From Ravibacter sp037191015 (GTDB taxonomy: Bacteria > Bacteroidota > Bacteroidia > Cytophagales > Spirosomataceae): 64,000 nucleotides of DNA. The stretch covers positions 186,001 to 250,000 of the forward strand of contig JBBCKD010000014.1 of NCBI GenBank assembly GCA_037191015.1, in the 5' to 3' direction. The notes under the pieces were generated by a model. It searched no databases. It was not told the origin of the DNA and was given only the letters and a program-made list of their open reading frames with translations. The position numbers and the translations under genes are program-made. Shown piece by piece: positions 34,772 to 43,886 of this stretch (within the stretch, counting starts at the first letter, position 1; every line of letters starts with the position of its first letter).

Positions 34772-35530
34772 TTACTTGATCGGCTTAGCGACTACGATGA
34801 TTTGCGACGTTTCTGGTTTAGTCATTTTTAAAATTTCATATCCGCTATCGACAAGTAATTTCGTTATGTAGCTGGGAGTAAATATAGACAAATGTTGATT
34901 TTTAATATTACCGGCATCAGCATAAATCCAATGTATAAATGCAAAAAAATCTCTATGGTACCAAGTATCCCGGGGGTCGTAGAAAAATGCATCCTTTGGA
35001 TAACCCAAGCTCAAGAATTCGTCATAATTAGCTTCAGGTACAATCCCAAACCAAAATCCATAACTTACGCCAAGTGCATTAGGGGTTCTAAAGCTAATTA
35101 ACCCATTATCCTTTAGAATGCGCTTATATTCAGCAAACTGGTATACCAACTGCTCCTGATTAAGATGTTCAAGCACTTGATTACTGTAAATATGACTGAC
35201 ACTATGATCTGGTATAAAGCTTAGATCGGTAATATTGGCCACAACCTGACGGAAAACACCTGGAAACAAAACAAAATCTAAATTTACGAATCCCTCTAAA
35301 TTATAATTTCCACCACCTATATTAATTTTATCATACCCCTGATTTAAGAAGCCAACAAAAGAGGATGTAGTTTTATCGTTATTTGAAAGAGTGACACCCG
35401 CTTTCGTATTTTTCAAAAATCTGTTTTTAAACTTCAAATAAGCTAAGCGGGTATTTAAACTGAAAAAAATCATTTTAGAAACCGCTAAGTTAAACAAGGT
35501 CATCTTTGAGCCAAAATATTTCAACTTCAT
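34772..35530 (-). CDS. Class I SAM-dependent methyltransferase
   Basis: 252 residues. Motif I reads INIGGGNYNLEGFVNLDF, and a later HIYSNQVLEHLNQEQLVYQFAEYKRILKDNGLISFRTPN segment is typical of methyltransferases that modify sugars or polysaccharide intermediates (the HxLEHL/LkpgG pattern). Base composition is noticeably AT-rich, like the central genes of the polysaccharide cluster to its right, so it probably belongs to that acquired block although it is separated from it by a gene-poor stretch and the wzi gene. Substrate unknown. Confidence 0.78.
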   Translation of the reverse strand: MKLKYFGSKMTLFNLAVSKMIFFSLNTRLAYLKFKNRFLKNTKAGVTLSNNDKTTSSFVGFLNQGYDKINIGGGNYNLEGFVNLDFVLFPGVFRQVVANITDLSFIPDHSVSHIYSNQVLEHLNQEQLVYQFAEYKRILKDNGLISFRTPNALGVSYGFWFGIVPEANYDEFLSLGYPKDAFFYDPRDTWYHRDFFAFIHWIYADAGNIKNQHLSIFTPSYITKLLVDSGYEILKMTKPETSQIIVVAKPIK

Positions 35531-36139
35531 AAAAATATTTTAATCAAAACTATCTAGTTTTCCTCTTCTTTATTGGAAAGATATATGCAATTCTCTTTAA
35601 TAATGTCACAATATCTTAGTTCTCTAATACTAATTTGAAGTATTTCAACTAAAGTTAAACGGAAATCGACTTCATTGATTACTAATTAAAAGTAGGTTTG
35701 TCTCAATCGGCGGATATAAATATGGCAGATTCAGTTGAGAAATGCTAATTTTAATAAAAAATCTTGATGAAGGCGGTCTAGCGAGTTTTAGATCTACCAA
35801 CTCAATACATCTTTCCATTTTTTTTGAGAAATTAGCTTTGCACACACCCCACCCGCATAAACGTCGTGTCCAAGTGAATAAGGGCGCTGAGCACCTCTTT
35901 TATGTAGTATAGACTTAAGAGAGCCTCAAAAAGCTAGAAACCCCAAACGTCGGCTTGAGCAACAAAGAGGGCAGCCCATTCTTAAAAAGCTACAATTCCA
36001 CTATCGCACTGACCAGATTTTTTTTTTGGAAAAATAGACTCACCTTTGTAGACATCCCACAAGTGAAATTCTTTTAAATAAATCTGTATCAGGCAATGTC
36101 CGATGCTTTAGTTTTCCTATAAGAACAAATCGATCTGGA
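35531..36139. other. Gene-poor AT-rich region between methyltransferase and Wzi gene
   Basis: About 600 bases without a credible gene: stops are frequent in all frames and no transposase motif could be read. Part of it (35840-36060) has a slightly more coding-like composition but is broken by several stops, so decayed insertion-sequence or gene debris is possible. The promoter of the plus-strand Wzi gene must lie toward the right end. Confidence 0.5.
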
Positions 36140-37657
36140 ATGATCTACTACCGAATGCGTGTGCTTGTCTCAAAGAAAATATTAGCGTTAATAATCCCTC
36201 TTCTTCCATTTTTTGGCTCTTTCGCTCAGCAAGGCTTTGTCAATTTTCAACTGGAAGCACAGGCAATAGGTACCTCATCGGATCAGATACCTTTTTGGTT
36301 CAGGTCAAGGCAGGATGGAAGCCTGCCGCTTTCCGGATATTCGGGTAGCCTGATTGGCCACATTTATAAAGACTACGATACGACGCGCCGGCGGACGATC
36401 GATTGGGGAATAGGGCTGGAAAGCAGAGCGAATGGCGGCAAATCGGAAACAGATTTAATCCTGGTACAGGCCAACGCTAAAATAAGGTTGGCGATGTTTG
36501 AGATCAAGGCAGGCAGATGGCGGGGGCAGGCAGGACTTACAGATACGCTGCTCACTTCGGGAGCTTTTGCTATATCCGGCAATGCATTGGGCATTCCTCA
36601 GGTACAGATCTCGATTCCGGAATTTTATCCACTGTCTTTTACAAACGGGTGGGTGGCTTTTAAAGGCTCATTTAGCCACGGGTGGTTGGGAAAGGTGCCC
36701 ATTAATGAGTTTTATTGGGTTGACCAGACTGAGACATATTTTCATCATAAGTCATTATACGGGCGGCTGGGCAAACCCGGAGGGTTGCTAGGAGTTTATG
36801 GTGGTTTTACGCACCAGGCGTTTTGGGGAAACGAAATCAAAATATTCGGGGCTAATTATGACTTTACTCCCTGGGAGTCATATAAATCAGTCCTGTTTGG
36901 ACAGATGTGGGCCCAAAGCAAGGTTGGTAACCATTTAGGCTCAATAGATCTGGGATTTCATATAGATTTAAATTCCGTAAGGCTATTAGCTTATCGCCAG
37001 TTTTTCTATGAAGCGGGAGCTTTGGCTCATTTTGCCAATATCGAAGATGGATTGAACGGGTTGAGCTTGACCAATAAACGTTTCGACTCTAGTCAAAAAC
37101 GGCTGCAATGGAATAAAATTCTCCTTGAAGTTATGTACAGCATGGACCAGGCGGGTAATTTATCAAGTCCAGCGACTCCTACAGGTACTGAAAGTTACTA
37201 CAACCATTACGTGTACCGTGAAGGCTGGAGCTACAAAGGGGTTGGGTTAGGTACTTCCCTGTTCACTACCATCAGGGAAGCCAGGCCTGGACAGACATCA
37301 GCAGGTCACTACTTCATTAATAACAGGGTATTCGCTTTGCATACCGGCTTTACGGGCAGTTGGCGGGGGTACCTGATAAAAACACTGGCCACGTATTCTT
37401 ATAACAAGGGCACCTATGCTACCAGCGGAAAGCCATACCGCGTTCCGTTTGAACAGATTCAGTACCCTTCTTCGGACTTCGTATTTGAGCCTGTTCACCA
37501 GTTTTGTTCGTTTCTCTCTGTGCAGCATGACATAATAAAAAGGGAACAAAGAAGAAAAGAACTTACACCTTATTGGGGAGGGCAAGTGGGGTTTGATTCA
37601 GGCAAACTGCTGAATTCTTCATGGGGAGCAATGCTAAGCTACGGGGTGAGGTTTTGA
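36140..37657 (+). CDS. Wzi-like capsule/exopolysaccharide assembly outer-membrane protein
   Basis: 505 residues; a signal peptide ends near GSFAQ. ATG 36140 is preceded by GGA; an internal ATG at 36155 is an alternative that also leaves a full signal. Features of the Wzi family: FQLEAQAIGTSSDQIPFWFRSRQDG, WGIGLESRANGG, EIKAGRWRGQAGL and alternating beta-strand pattern to a terminal aromatic (SYGVRF), expected of an outer-membrane barrel. Wzi helps anchor or assemble surface polysaccharide, consistent with the neighbouring Wzx/Wzy locus. It is the only plus-strand gene of that locus. Confidence 0.85.
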   Translation: MIYYRMRVLVSKKILALIIPLLPFFGSFAQQGFVNFQLEAQAIGTSSDQIPFWFRSRQDGSLPLSGYSGSLIGHIYKDYDTTRRRTIDWGIGLESRANGGKSETDLILVQANAKIRLAMFEIKAGRWRGQAGLTDTLLTSGAFAISGNALGIPQVQISIPEFYPLSFTNGWVAFKGSFSHGWLGKVPINEFYWVDQTETYFHHKSLYGRLGKPGGLLGVYGGFTHQAFWGNEIKIFGANYDFTPWESYKSVLFGQMWAQSKVGNHLGSIDLGFHIDLNSVRLLAYRQFFYEAGALAHFANIEDGLNGLSLTNKRFDSSQKRLQWNKILLEVMYSMDQAGNLSSPATPTGTESYYNHYVYREGWSYKGVGLGTSLFTTIREARPGQTSAGHYFINNRVFALHTGFTGSWRGYLIKTLATYSYNKGTYATSGKPYRVPFEQIQYPSSDFVFEPVHQFCSFLSVQHDIIKREQRRKELTPYWGGQVGFDSGKLLNSSWGAMLSYGVRF

Positions 37658-37708
37658 CTTTCCCCAGATCTAAAGCTGATACAATAAATATTACTAAACA
37701 GCGACGAC

Positions 37709-37965
37709 TCTCAAAAGAGTATTACGATGACTACGTCAGATAATGCCATCCGCAAGCTGGTTTACACGACGAACACAATCGAAGGCTTTCATCATCGACA
37801 AGTCTGCAAATTAACCAAGACAAAAGGGGCCTTTACGTCCGATATGGCGCTACTGAAGCTGTTTTTTTGGCCCACGGTAATATCAACGATGCCTCTATCA
37901 AATTGGGCGATTACGGCGCAAAAACTGGCGATATGATTTCCCGGCAGAATGGTGTTAGATTTTCA
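37709..37965 (+). pseudogene. Decayed C-terminal fragment of an IS256 (Mutator)-family transposase
   Basis: Reading from 37727, DNAIRKLVYTTNTIEGFH is the well-known IS256-family EIRKxIYTTNAIE segment. It is followed by KTKGAFTSDMALLKL and, after a poly-T frameshift, LAHGNIN in another frame, then MPLSNWAITAQKLAI and a TGA before FPGRM. All pieces are in correct order relative to an intact transposase, but the frame is broken and the 5' three quarters are missing. The remnant sits between the Wzi gene and the acetyltransferase gene, at the downstream end of the polysaccharide cluster. Confidence 0.75.
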
Positions 37966-37990
37966 GCCATTGACACAGTTTATTTATACA

Positions 37991-38006
37991 CCCAAAAAAC
38001 TTTGGG
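37991..38006 (-). terminator. Short hairpin at acetyltransferase stop
   Basis: CCCAAA (37991-37996) and TTTGGG (38001-38006) pair around a 4-nt loop just beyond the stop codon (38008-38010). On the minus strand it is followed by an AT-rich stretch. Weak, but correctly placed to end the polysaccharide operon transcript. Confidence 0.35.
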
Positions 38007-38007
38007 T

Positions 38008-38550
38008 TTAAATCCTGTCCCTTATTATTCTGGCCGGTGTTCCTGTACAGACTTTGTTAGGTGGAAGAGATTTGAAAACGGAAGAGCGTGCTCCCACTAC
38101 TGTTCCTTTTCCTATTGTTACGCCGGGTCCGACAAAAACATCCGTTGCAAGCCAGCATTCATCTTCAAGTGTAATGGGTAACGCATAGATTGGGAAAGTT
38201 TCTTTTTCATAATCGTGAGAACCCGTACAAAGGTAACTCTTCTGAGAGACTATCGCATTTTTACCGATCCGGATTTCTTCGAGGCTGTATAATGTGACGT
38301 GATCCCCAATCCAGGAGTAATCGCCTATCGATACTTTCCAGGGGAATTGCGTATGCGTAGTGGGCCGTATAATTACTTTTTTGCCGATTTGTGCACCAAA
38401 AGCCCTGAGCAGAAATCTCCGCCACCCATACATGAACTGGGGAGATGTTTTAAACAACAACGCCTGAACGATCCACCACAACTGCACATACCATGCAGGG
38501 CGCCCCCGAAAGTTATCAGGAAGCTTGAACTCTTTGAGATTTTGATACAT
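38008..38550 (-). CDS. WcaF-like left-handed beta-helix acetyltransferase
   Basis: About 180 residues from ATG 38550; the frame extends to 38619 only via TTG, and the family begins with MYQNLKEFKLPDNFRGRPAW. A transmembrane or amphipathic stretch (VQLWWIVQALLF) precedes the hexapeptide-repeat region (VIIRPTTHTQFPWKVSIGDYSWIGD, KNAIVSQKSYLCTGSHD, GPGVTIGKGTVVGARSSVF), and the end GTPARIIRDR is typical. It should O-acetylate a sugar in the polysaccharide repeat. Last gene of the operon. Confidence 0.88.
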   Translation of the reverse strand: MYQNLKEFKLPDNFRGRPAWYVQLWWIVQALLFKTSPQFMYGWRRFLLRAFGAQIGKKVIIRPTTHTQFPWKVSIGDYSWIGDHVTLYSLEEIRIGKNAIVSQKSYLCTGSHDYEKETFPIYALPITLEDECWLATDVFVGPGVTIGKGTVVGARSSVFKSLPPNKVCTGTPARIIRDRI

Positions 38551-38701
38551 GATATAAGATTGATGGTATTTAAAAAAAACTTGATACCGCCATCTATTCG
38601 TAGTTTTGTCACACTGCAACCTGGCGCTAAGCTAAAAGTTATTTCTCTTTTTTCCAATCTATAATATAGGCTCTCTTCCTAACGGTCAGGCATTATAGTT
38701 T

Positions 38702-39826
38702 TCATAGATCATTTACGATACGCTGACAAATCTTAAGATATTCACTTGCTCTTTTATCAGCACCCGGAAAATCGAATACTCTCTTCTTCCCCAATTCAAC
38801 TAGCTTATTTTGTAATTCAGTGTCTTTCCTAAGCTGCAGAATTTTCCTGGCTATGTCTGTATAATCAAATGGATTAAAATAAAGAGCGGCATCACGGCAA
38901 ATATCCCGTGCAAAATCAAGATCAGAGGTTAGTATTGGCTTTCCCATGATCATTGCTTCCGGGTAACAAGCCGTAAACGATTCGAGGACAGTAGGCAAAA
39001 TCATCGCATCGCTCAAAAGGTAAAGAGACGGACAGTCCTGGGGACTGACTTTACCCACATTTATAATATTAGGATCTCCGCCTCCGTATAGCGTCAAATA
39101 ATCGGCATCAGGTAAAGTAACGATAAAGTAAATATCGTTGACGCCATTTCCCCTAAAAAATTCGGATAATCTCTTGTAAACTATAAGATTTTTATGTTCA
39201 TAATTTGATGATATAGTTAGTAATTTAAAACCTCTTTTTTCTATTCTCCAGTCAATTTTATTAAGATCCGGATTTAAAAAAAAATGATTAAACGTATTAT
39301 TAACGACGAAAATATCATCAAGATTAACACTCATAAACCGGCTTAACCGCTGTCTGACGATCTCTGTTTCTACTACGTAATATCGGGCATCTCTACGGAA
39401 ATAATAGCCTTTAAATGTATTTTCCAGAGTCATCTTAATCTTTCTGTACCAAGGAAGAGACTTGATAAATTCTGAATCAGGATTTACCCCCCATCCATAA
39501 GCGAAGCCAGCAAGATGCGGTACAGCTGGAGTCCAATACGTAGGCCCAAAGACAGAAAAAACACACTCGGCCCGACTCGTTTCAACCAGATCATCAATTT
39601 TTCTTTTATATCCTGAATACCCCGATTGAAACGGGTGTCTGAAATCAACACTATAAATACTTACATTTTCTCCAAAGCGGACACCGTCAATCTCCTTCTG
39701 AACAATATCGTTGACGGCTATCGTAAACTCGTGTTCTCCAATATGAGCAATTTCATTAATAAATGAAACTGCTACCTGCAAAGCCCCGCTTAGTTTGATA
39801 TTGGAAACATTAATAAAAACTCTCAT
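38702..39826 (-). CDS. Glycosyltransferase family 4 protein
   Basis: 374 residues with a GT-B fold: N-terminal INVSNIKLSGALQVAVSFINEIAH and the C-terminal donor-binding region SPQDCPSLYLLSDAMILPTVLESFTACYPEAMIMGKPIL, in which LESFTACYPEA occupies the E-x7-E position. No signal or membrane segment, so it acts at the cytoplasmic face on a lipid-linked glycan. It is separated from the epimerase gene by about 80 bases in the same direction. Donor and acceptor sugars are not determinable. Confidence 0.87.
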   Translation of the reverse strand: MRVFINVSNIKLSGALQVAVSFINEIAHIGEHEFTIAVNDIVQKEIDGVRFGENVSIYSVDFRHPFQSGYSGYKRKIDDLVETSRAECVFSVFGPTYWTPAVPHLAGFAYGWGVNPDSEFIKSLPWYRKIKMTLENTFKGYYFRRDARYYVVETEIVRQRLSRFMSVNLDDIFVVNNTFNHFFLNPDLNKIDWRIEKRGFKLLTISSNYEHKNLIVYKRLSEFFRGNGVNDIYFIVTLPDADYLTLYGGGDPNIINVGKVSPQDCPSLYLLSDAMILPTVLESFTACYPEAMIMGKPILTSDLDFARDICRDAALYFNPFDYTDIARKILQLRKDTELQNKLVELGKKRVFDFPGADKRASEYLKICQRIVNDL

Positions 39827-39905
39827 TCACACAATATTTTGGTAGCAGATGGTGTAGTCTTCTACGGAAAATCTTTGTACCAGGATAGATTGTTTTTAGG
39901 AAGAT

Positions 39906-40895
39906 CTATGCCAACATTCCACTTTCTTTTTTCCAGTCTTCAATAGCCGATTTCAGATCATATTGTAACCTGAACTCACTCCTGCTCAGCTTCTCTCCGT
40001 TTATGTTGGTCGAGATCATCAGCTTTTTTACCCTAGCCGGGTGTATACCGTTAAATTTAATACCGAAAGCAGCGCCAATGTTGTAAATAATAGCTGCAGC
40101 TACCTTTAGCATCCATCCGGGAATAATGATTCCCGGTTTTAAAACCCCGGTCACCTCCGAAATCGTACAGCAGATCTTTTCAATGCTGGGAGCAGGATAA
40201 TAAGTTAGATTATAAAGACAAAAGTTATCGGGAAGATCGGATGCAATCGTCTGATATAAAATCCGAACCACATCTTTTACATAGATACTGGCCTTGAGCG
40301 TATCCTTCCGACCGGGGTAGAAGAACGTCCTTTTTTTTTGCGCATTATAGAGACGGGTAAAGTTCCCTCCCTCATCTTTTCCGAAAACGACTCCGGGACG
40401 GACGATAGACAGTTTCCTGTTTCCAATATCCTTCGCCTGCCAAGTTCTGAAGATATGCTCTGCCACTAGCTTAGAGATACCGTATGGCGTATTAGGCATG
40501 GGAAGTGAATCCTCTGTTTTGTTTTCTTCGGAAGCACCATATGGTGCTATTGAGCTCGTAAATACAATCCTGGAAATACCGTTTTGTTCGGCAAATGTGC
40601 AGATATTATTGGCGCCCAGTATATTGGTTTCGAAGTACTCATGGTCCGGATGCCCGGGTGTGGTGTGCACTGCTGCCAGGTTGAAAATGATACTTTCCGG
40701 TAGGTTAGTTACATCACTCAGTCTGATAGGAACTCTTACATCACAGGATATGAATTTACCCGGGACTCCCTGTTCTACCCTGCGCTTTATATCTAAAGAA
40801 TATACGCTATCTCCTGAGCGAATCACATTTTCCTCCAGGTAGGAAGCCAGGTGTCTACCAATAAATCCCTCTCCTCCAAATATCAGGTAGTTCAT
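39906..40895 (-). CDS. NAD-dependent epimerase/dehydratase (extended SDR)
   Basis: 329 residues. The Rossmann start YLIFGGEGFIGRHLASYL gives the GxxGxxG signature; FTSSIAPYGAS supplies the catalytic Ser, and TPYGISKLVAE the YxxxK pair. It lacks long membrane segments apart from a moderately hydrophobic stretch near KVAAAIIYNIGAAFG. It should make or modify a nucleotide sugar, or reduce a keto sugar, for the polysaccharide. Start ATG 40895 overlaps the stop of the upstream glycosyltransferase (ATGA), so the two are translationally coupled. Confidence 0.87.
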   Translation of the reverse strand: MNYLIFGGEGFIGRHLASYLEENVIRSGDSVYSLDIKRRVEQGVPGKFISCDVRVPIRLSDVTNLPESIIFNLAAVHTTPGHPDHEYFETNILGANNICTFAEQNGISRIVFTSSIAPYGASEENKTEDSLPMPNTPYGISKLVAEHIFRTWQAKDIGNRKLSIVRPGVVFGKDEGGNFTRLYNAQKKRTFFYPGRKDTLKASIYVKDVVRILYQTIASDLPDNFCLYNLTYYPAPSIEKICCTISEVTGVLKPGIIIPGWMLKVAAAIIYNIGAAFGIKFNGIHPARVKKLMISTNINGEKLSRSEFRLQYDLKSAIEDWKKESGMLA

Positions 40896-42079
40896 TTCTT
40901 TAACATATTTATAATCTGCAGGAACTTATCAGTTATTCCTTTTATCCCGAAATGAGTCTCCGCATATTTACGCGCCCGCCTTCCGTACATATCCAATTCC
41001 TCCGAATTCAACAACGCATAATCAATTACAGACCGTAGCTGGGTAAAGTGACATGGCTCAACAACAAATCCAAGTTTATTCTCAATTGTTAAGCGCGCCG
41101 CCAGGTTTTCCTTCGACAATATCAGCAGCGACGGCTTACCCGCGCAATAATAAGTCAACACTTTAGATGGCACGCAATATACCGATGCATCGGGCTCTAG
41201 CATGGCCAGTAGTAAATCACCGCTTCCCAAAACCTCAGAAATTGCTCCAAAAGGTTGCAGGGGAAGAATTAAAATATTAGTTAAGCCTTCTGTCTTAACC
41301 CTTTCTTTTAAATATACTACTCCGGATCCTGTGGCAACTACTACAATTCTTATTTGAGGATTAGCACGATAAGTCAATGCAATTTTAACAAGCAATTCGG
41401 GATCCTGCTTCATTCCTAAGGTCCCGGAATAAACTATATTAAAAGTATCCTCTATACGATTTTCTCTTGAGAATACATTTGATTTATTACACAAAGATAT
41501 GTCAGCAATAGTAGCCCAGTTTTCAATTATTGATATCTTATCAGGAGGAATACCCCACTTTTGAATAATAGAAGAAAAATCAACTGAAATTGGAATTACA
41601 TAATCCGCCGATAGTAAACATCTCTTTTCAATATTCCTAAAGTATATTCCTACTATCCGGCCTAAGAAAAAACTTCTCTTCCTAATCACAATTTCAGCCG
41701 CTATACTTAATATATCTTGTAACCAGTGAACAAAATATATATGTTTACGGAAACATATTGCTGCTATCCTTTTCTGTGCCTCCAAAGGCGTATTTGCAGA
41801 AATGACAATATCAGGACCTAACTCCTGAATTTTTCTTTCAATTTGTTTCCCGTAAGATCTCTCCCGCCAGAACCTAGAAATTAAAGAATCCTTTTTTACT
41901 TTTTCGAGGGTTTTCCCTAAATCTATAACAGTCAAATAATCCGATTCGTAAAAATCTGAACTGGGAGATCCACTTGATGAGCTATAGATATGAATAATCT
42001 TCAATCCCCTACCGGCTAAAGAGCGGCTCAATTCATAGATAAAGGGATAACCTCCATAATCATGAACAAGAATCTTCAT
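40892..42079 (-). CDS. Glycosyltransferase family 4 protein (WbuB-like)
   Basis: 395 residues. Both halves of a GT-B fold are present: ILVHDYGGYPFIYELSRSLAGRG at the start; IVYSGTLGMKQDPELLVKIAL, ILPLQPFGAISEVLGSGDLLLAML and VPSKVLTYYCAGKPSLLILS (donor-site region) in the second half. The pattern resembles WbuB/colanic-acid glycosyltransferases. Its stop is shared with the downstream epimerase start by four bases. AT content is higher than in the flanking chromosome. Confidence 0.87.
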   Translation of the reverse strand: MKILVHDYGGYPFIYELSRSLAGRGLKIIHIYSSSSGSPSSDFYESDYLTVIDLGKTLEKVKKDSLISRFWRERSYGKQIERKIQELGPDIVISANTPLEAQKRIAAICFRKHIYFVHWLQDILSIAAEIVIRKRSFFLGRIVGIYFRNIEKRCLLSADYVIPISVDFSSIIQKWGIPPDKISIIENWATIADISLCNKSNVFSRENRIEDTFNIVYSGTLGMKQDPELLVKIALTYRANPQIRIVVVATGSGVVYLKERVKTEGLTNILILPLQPFGAISEVLGSGDLLLAMLEPDASVYCVPSKVLTYYCAGKPSLLILSKENLAARLTIENKLGFVVEPCHFTQLRSVIDYALLNSEELDMYGRRARKYAETHFGIKGITDKFLQIINMLKK

Positions 42080-42185
42080 AATACGCTGGCAATAATGAAA
42101 AAATTACTAAAGTCATCTAACATAGTTAGACAACAAACGTCCCACTCGCATAATAAAAGCTCGATACCTTCAAATTAAAATTTTA

Positions 42186-43103
42186 CTATACTATATTTTT
42201 TAAGTAGTATTTTAATAAGAGGTATTTAAAATAAATTTTCTTTATTATCGACAGTCGAAATACTCCACTAGCCGCATTTACTAACTCTTCGTTAACCTCT
42301 ATATTTTCTTTTAACCCTACACGTATATTCGAAAGCCTGGTATTTTGTTTAATAAAAACTGAATCATTGGTACCAGATCCATCATTTCCCTTGTTAATTA
42401 CTTTCGGATTAGCAGGGTATAAACAGTATGCATTATTTAAAAATCGATTATAATCCCATCGAATTGCCCAGGATTTGTAATATCCCAAATATTGTTTTAA
42501 AAGTATAAGTGTCAAATTTTCACCACCAATTTCAAACTTCTTTCGTTGTCTAACATCTTCAATAAAGCTTGGAAAGTATTCCATATTCCAATTCACACTA
42601 TTCCATCTATCCCGCCAAGTACCCCATCCCAAAGAACATATTCTCGGTAATAAGTAAACCTGTTCCTTGTAATTTTTCGGCAATTTAAATTTAAAATTAA
42701 ACCCGGATATTGAATAAATTCTTGGGTCAGATGTATAAAAATCTAAAGCCCGATTCATAAAATCTAAAAAATCCGAAGAAACAAGTAAATCATCCTCCAA
42801 AACAATAACCTTATCAAACTTTTCTAATACATATGAAACTCCCTCTATCACATTATTTCCAAGGCCCATATTTAATTGTCGTTCCTCTATATGTATTTCC
42901 TTAAATCCGGTAATTGTGCTTAAATATCTTCTAACTTCAAGAACTGCTTCTCTATCATCTTCTTTCCTGTATCCATCTGAAAAAATAAATAAACTACTGC
43001 TCTCAGCCAGAGAATTATTTTTAAGAGATTCTATCAACTGTTCCAGGTGAAATTGCCTATTATAGCAAAAAACAATTATAGGCGCCAATTTGCTTTCATA
43101 CAT
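42186..43103 (-). CDS. Family 2-type glycosyltransferase
   Basis: About 305 residues. I chose ATG 43103 rather than the farther upstream start at 43151 because AAAAGGGA sits just ahead of it and the protein then opens with the usual PIIVFCYNRQFHLEQLI. A GT-A fold is indicated by KVIVLEDDLLVSSDFLDFMN (the D-D metal-binding motif) and SISGFNFKF. LPRICSLGWGTWRDRW resembles GNT-I-like/uncharacterised sugar transferases of O-antigen clusters. Strongly AT-rich. It lies between the hypothetical protein gene at 43158 and the GT4 gene at 40892. Confidence 0.82.
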   Translation of the reverse strand: MYESKLAPIIVFCYNRQFHLEQLIESLKNNSLAESSSLFIFSDGYRKEDDREAVLEVRRYLSTITGFKEIHIEERQLNMGLGNNVIEGVSYVLEKFDKVIVLEDDLLVSSDFLDFMNRALDFYTSDPRIYSISGFNFKFKLPKNYKEQVYLLPRICSLGWGTWRDRWNSVNWNMEYFPSFIEDVRQRKKFEIGGENLTLILLKQYLGYYKSWAIRWDYNRFLNNAYCLYPANPKVINKGNDGSGTNDSVFIKQNTRLSNIRVGLKENIEVNEELVNAASGVFRLSIIKKIYFKYLLLKYYLKNIV

Positions 43104-43157
43104 ACATTCCCTTTTATATTCAAATATCTCAACAGAAGATAAACTCAACAAAGCACA

Positions 43158-43886
43158 TTAAGTAGCTAATTTAAAAGCCCAACTTTTTAGCCGTAATACT
43201 ATCAATCTCTTTATAACTCTAAAAAAATCATTCTTTATTTGTTCATCAGAGGATCCGTGATATCCTAAAAATTTAACGGGATATGGCAATAATGAAAACT
43301 CGTAACCATCAGCCATTGCCGCATGTATTGACCTTGCTAAGGTATGCTCAAAGTAAATAAAATTCGACTCATCTATCTTGTCAAGATACTTTCTCAGGTA
43401 CTCCTTATAAAACCCTGTATCATACATAAAAAACATTGAATTTGCCCAAGTCATATTACGAAGCAAATCAGCATATACAAAGCAAAATTTATCAGCCGGA
43501 ATACTCTCGATAATATCAGAAAAATTTTCTACATAAAGCCTCCCAGTACATTTAATAATAAATTGATATCTCCTCAGAACTTCAGAATTATTGTAACAGT
43601 AGTTAAATATCTCGGTTTCCCCTTTACCTTTTTCCGTAATACAGGAATCTGACTGAAACTTTAAATATTCCCCATCACCAGAATAATTTTCAAACAAGGA
43701 CGATATTTTTTTAGAATTATAGTTACTATTCTCACAAAAAACAATTGGTATATTTAACTTCATCCAAGCAGCTATAGATCGAAAATAATCTTCCTCTCGA
43801 ACATCAACATTTTTTCTTTTTAAGCGATTTATCCCTTCCCTTGGAGATATCGTACCGGTAAGAAACAAACAAAAATTATTTCTCAT
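43158..43886 (-). CDS. Polysaccharide-cluster hypothetical protein, possibly a sugar transferase
   Basis: 242 residues, no signal peptide or membrane helix. I do not recognise a named family. The layout FCLFLTGTISPREG at the start, IPIVFCENSNYNSKKI, RRYQFIIKCTGRLYVENF and FCFVYADLL resembles small GT-A-like proteins of O-antigen loci in which KxTGRY/KCTGRL is a recurring motif. That suggests transferase activity, but this is inference. Its start overlaps the stop of the polymerase gene by four bases (43883-43886), so coexpression is assured. Strongly AT-rich like its neighbours. Confidence 0.6.
   Translation of the reverse strand: MRNNFCLFLTGTISPREGINRLKRKNVDVREEDYFRSIAAWMKLNIPIVFCENSNYNSKKISSLFENYSGDGEYLKFQSDSCITEKGKGETEIFNYCYNNSEVLRRYQFIIKCTGRLYVENFSDIIESIPADKFCFVYADLLRNMTWANSMFFMYDTGFYKEYLRKYLDKIDESNFIYFEHTLARSIHAAMADGYEFSLLPYPVKFLGYHGSSDEQIKNDFFRVIKRLIVLRLKSWAFKLAT

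Noticed and set aside
35780..36060. Possible decayed transposase or gene upstream of wzi-like gene
   Set aside because: Several stops in every frame and no motif I could place; only noted as gene-poor.
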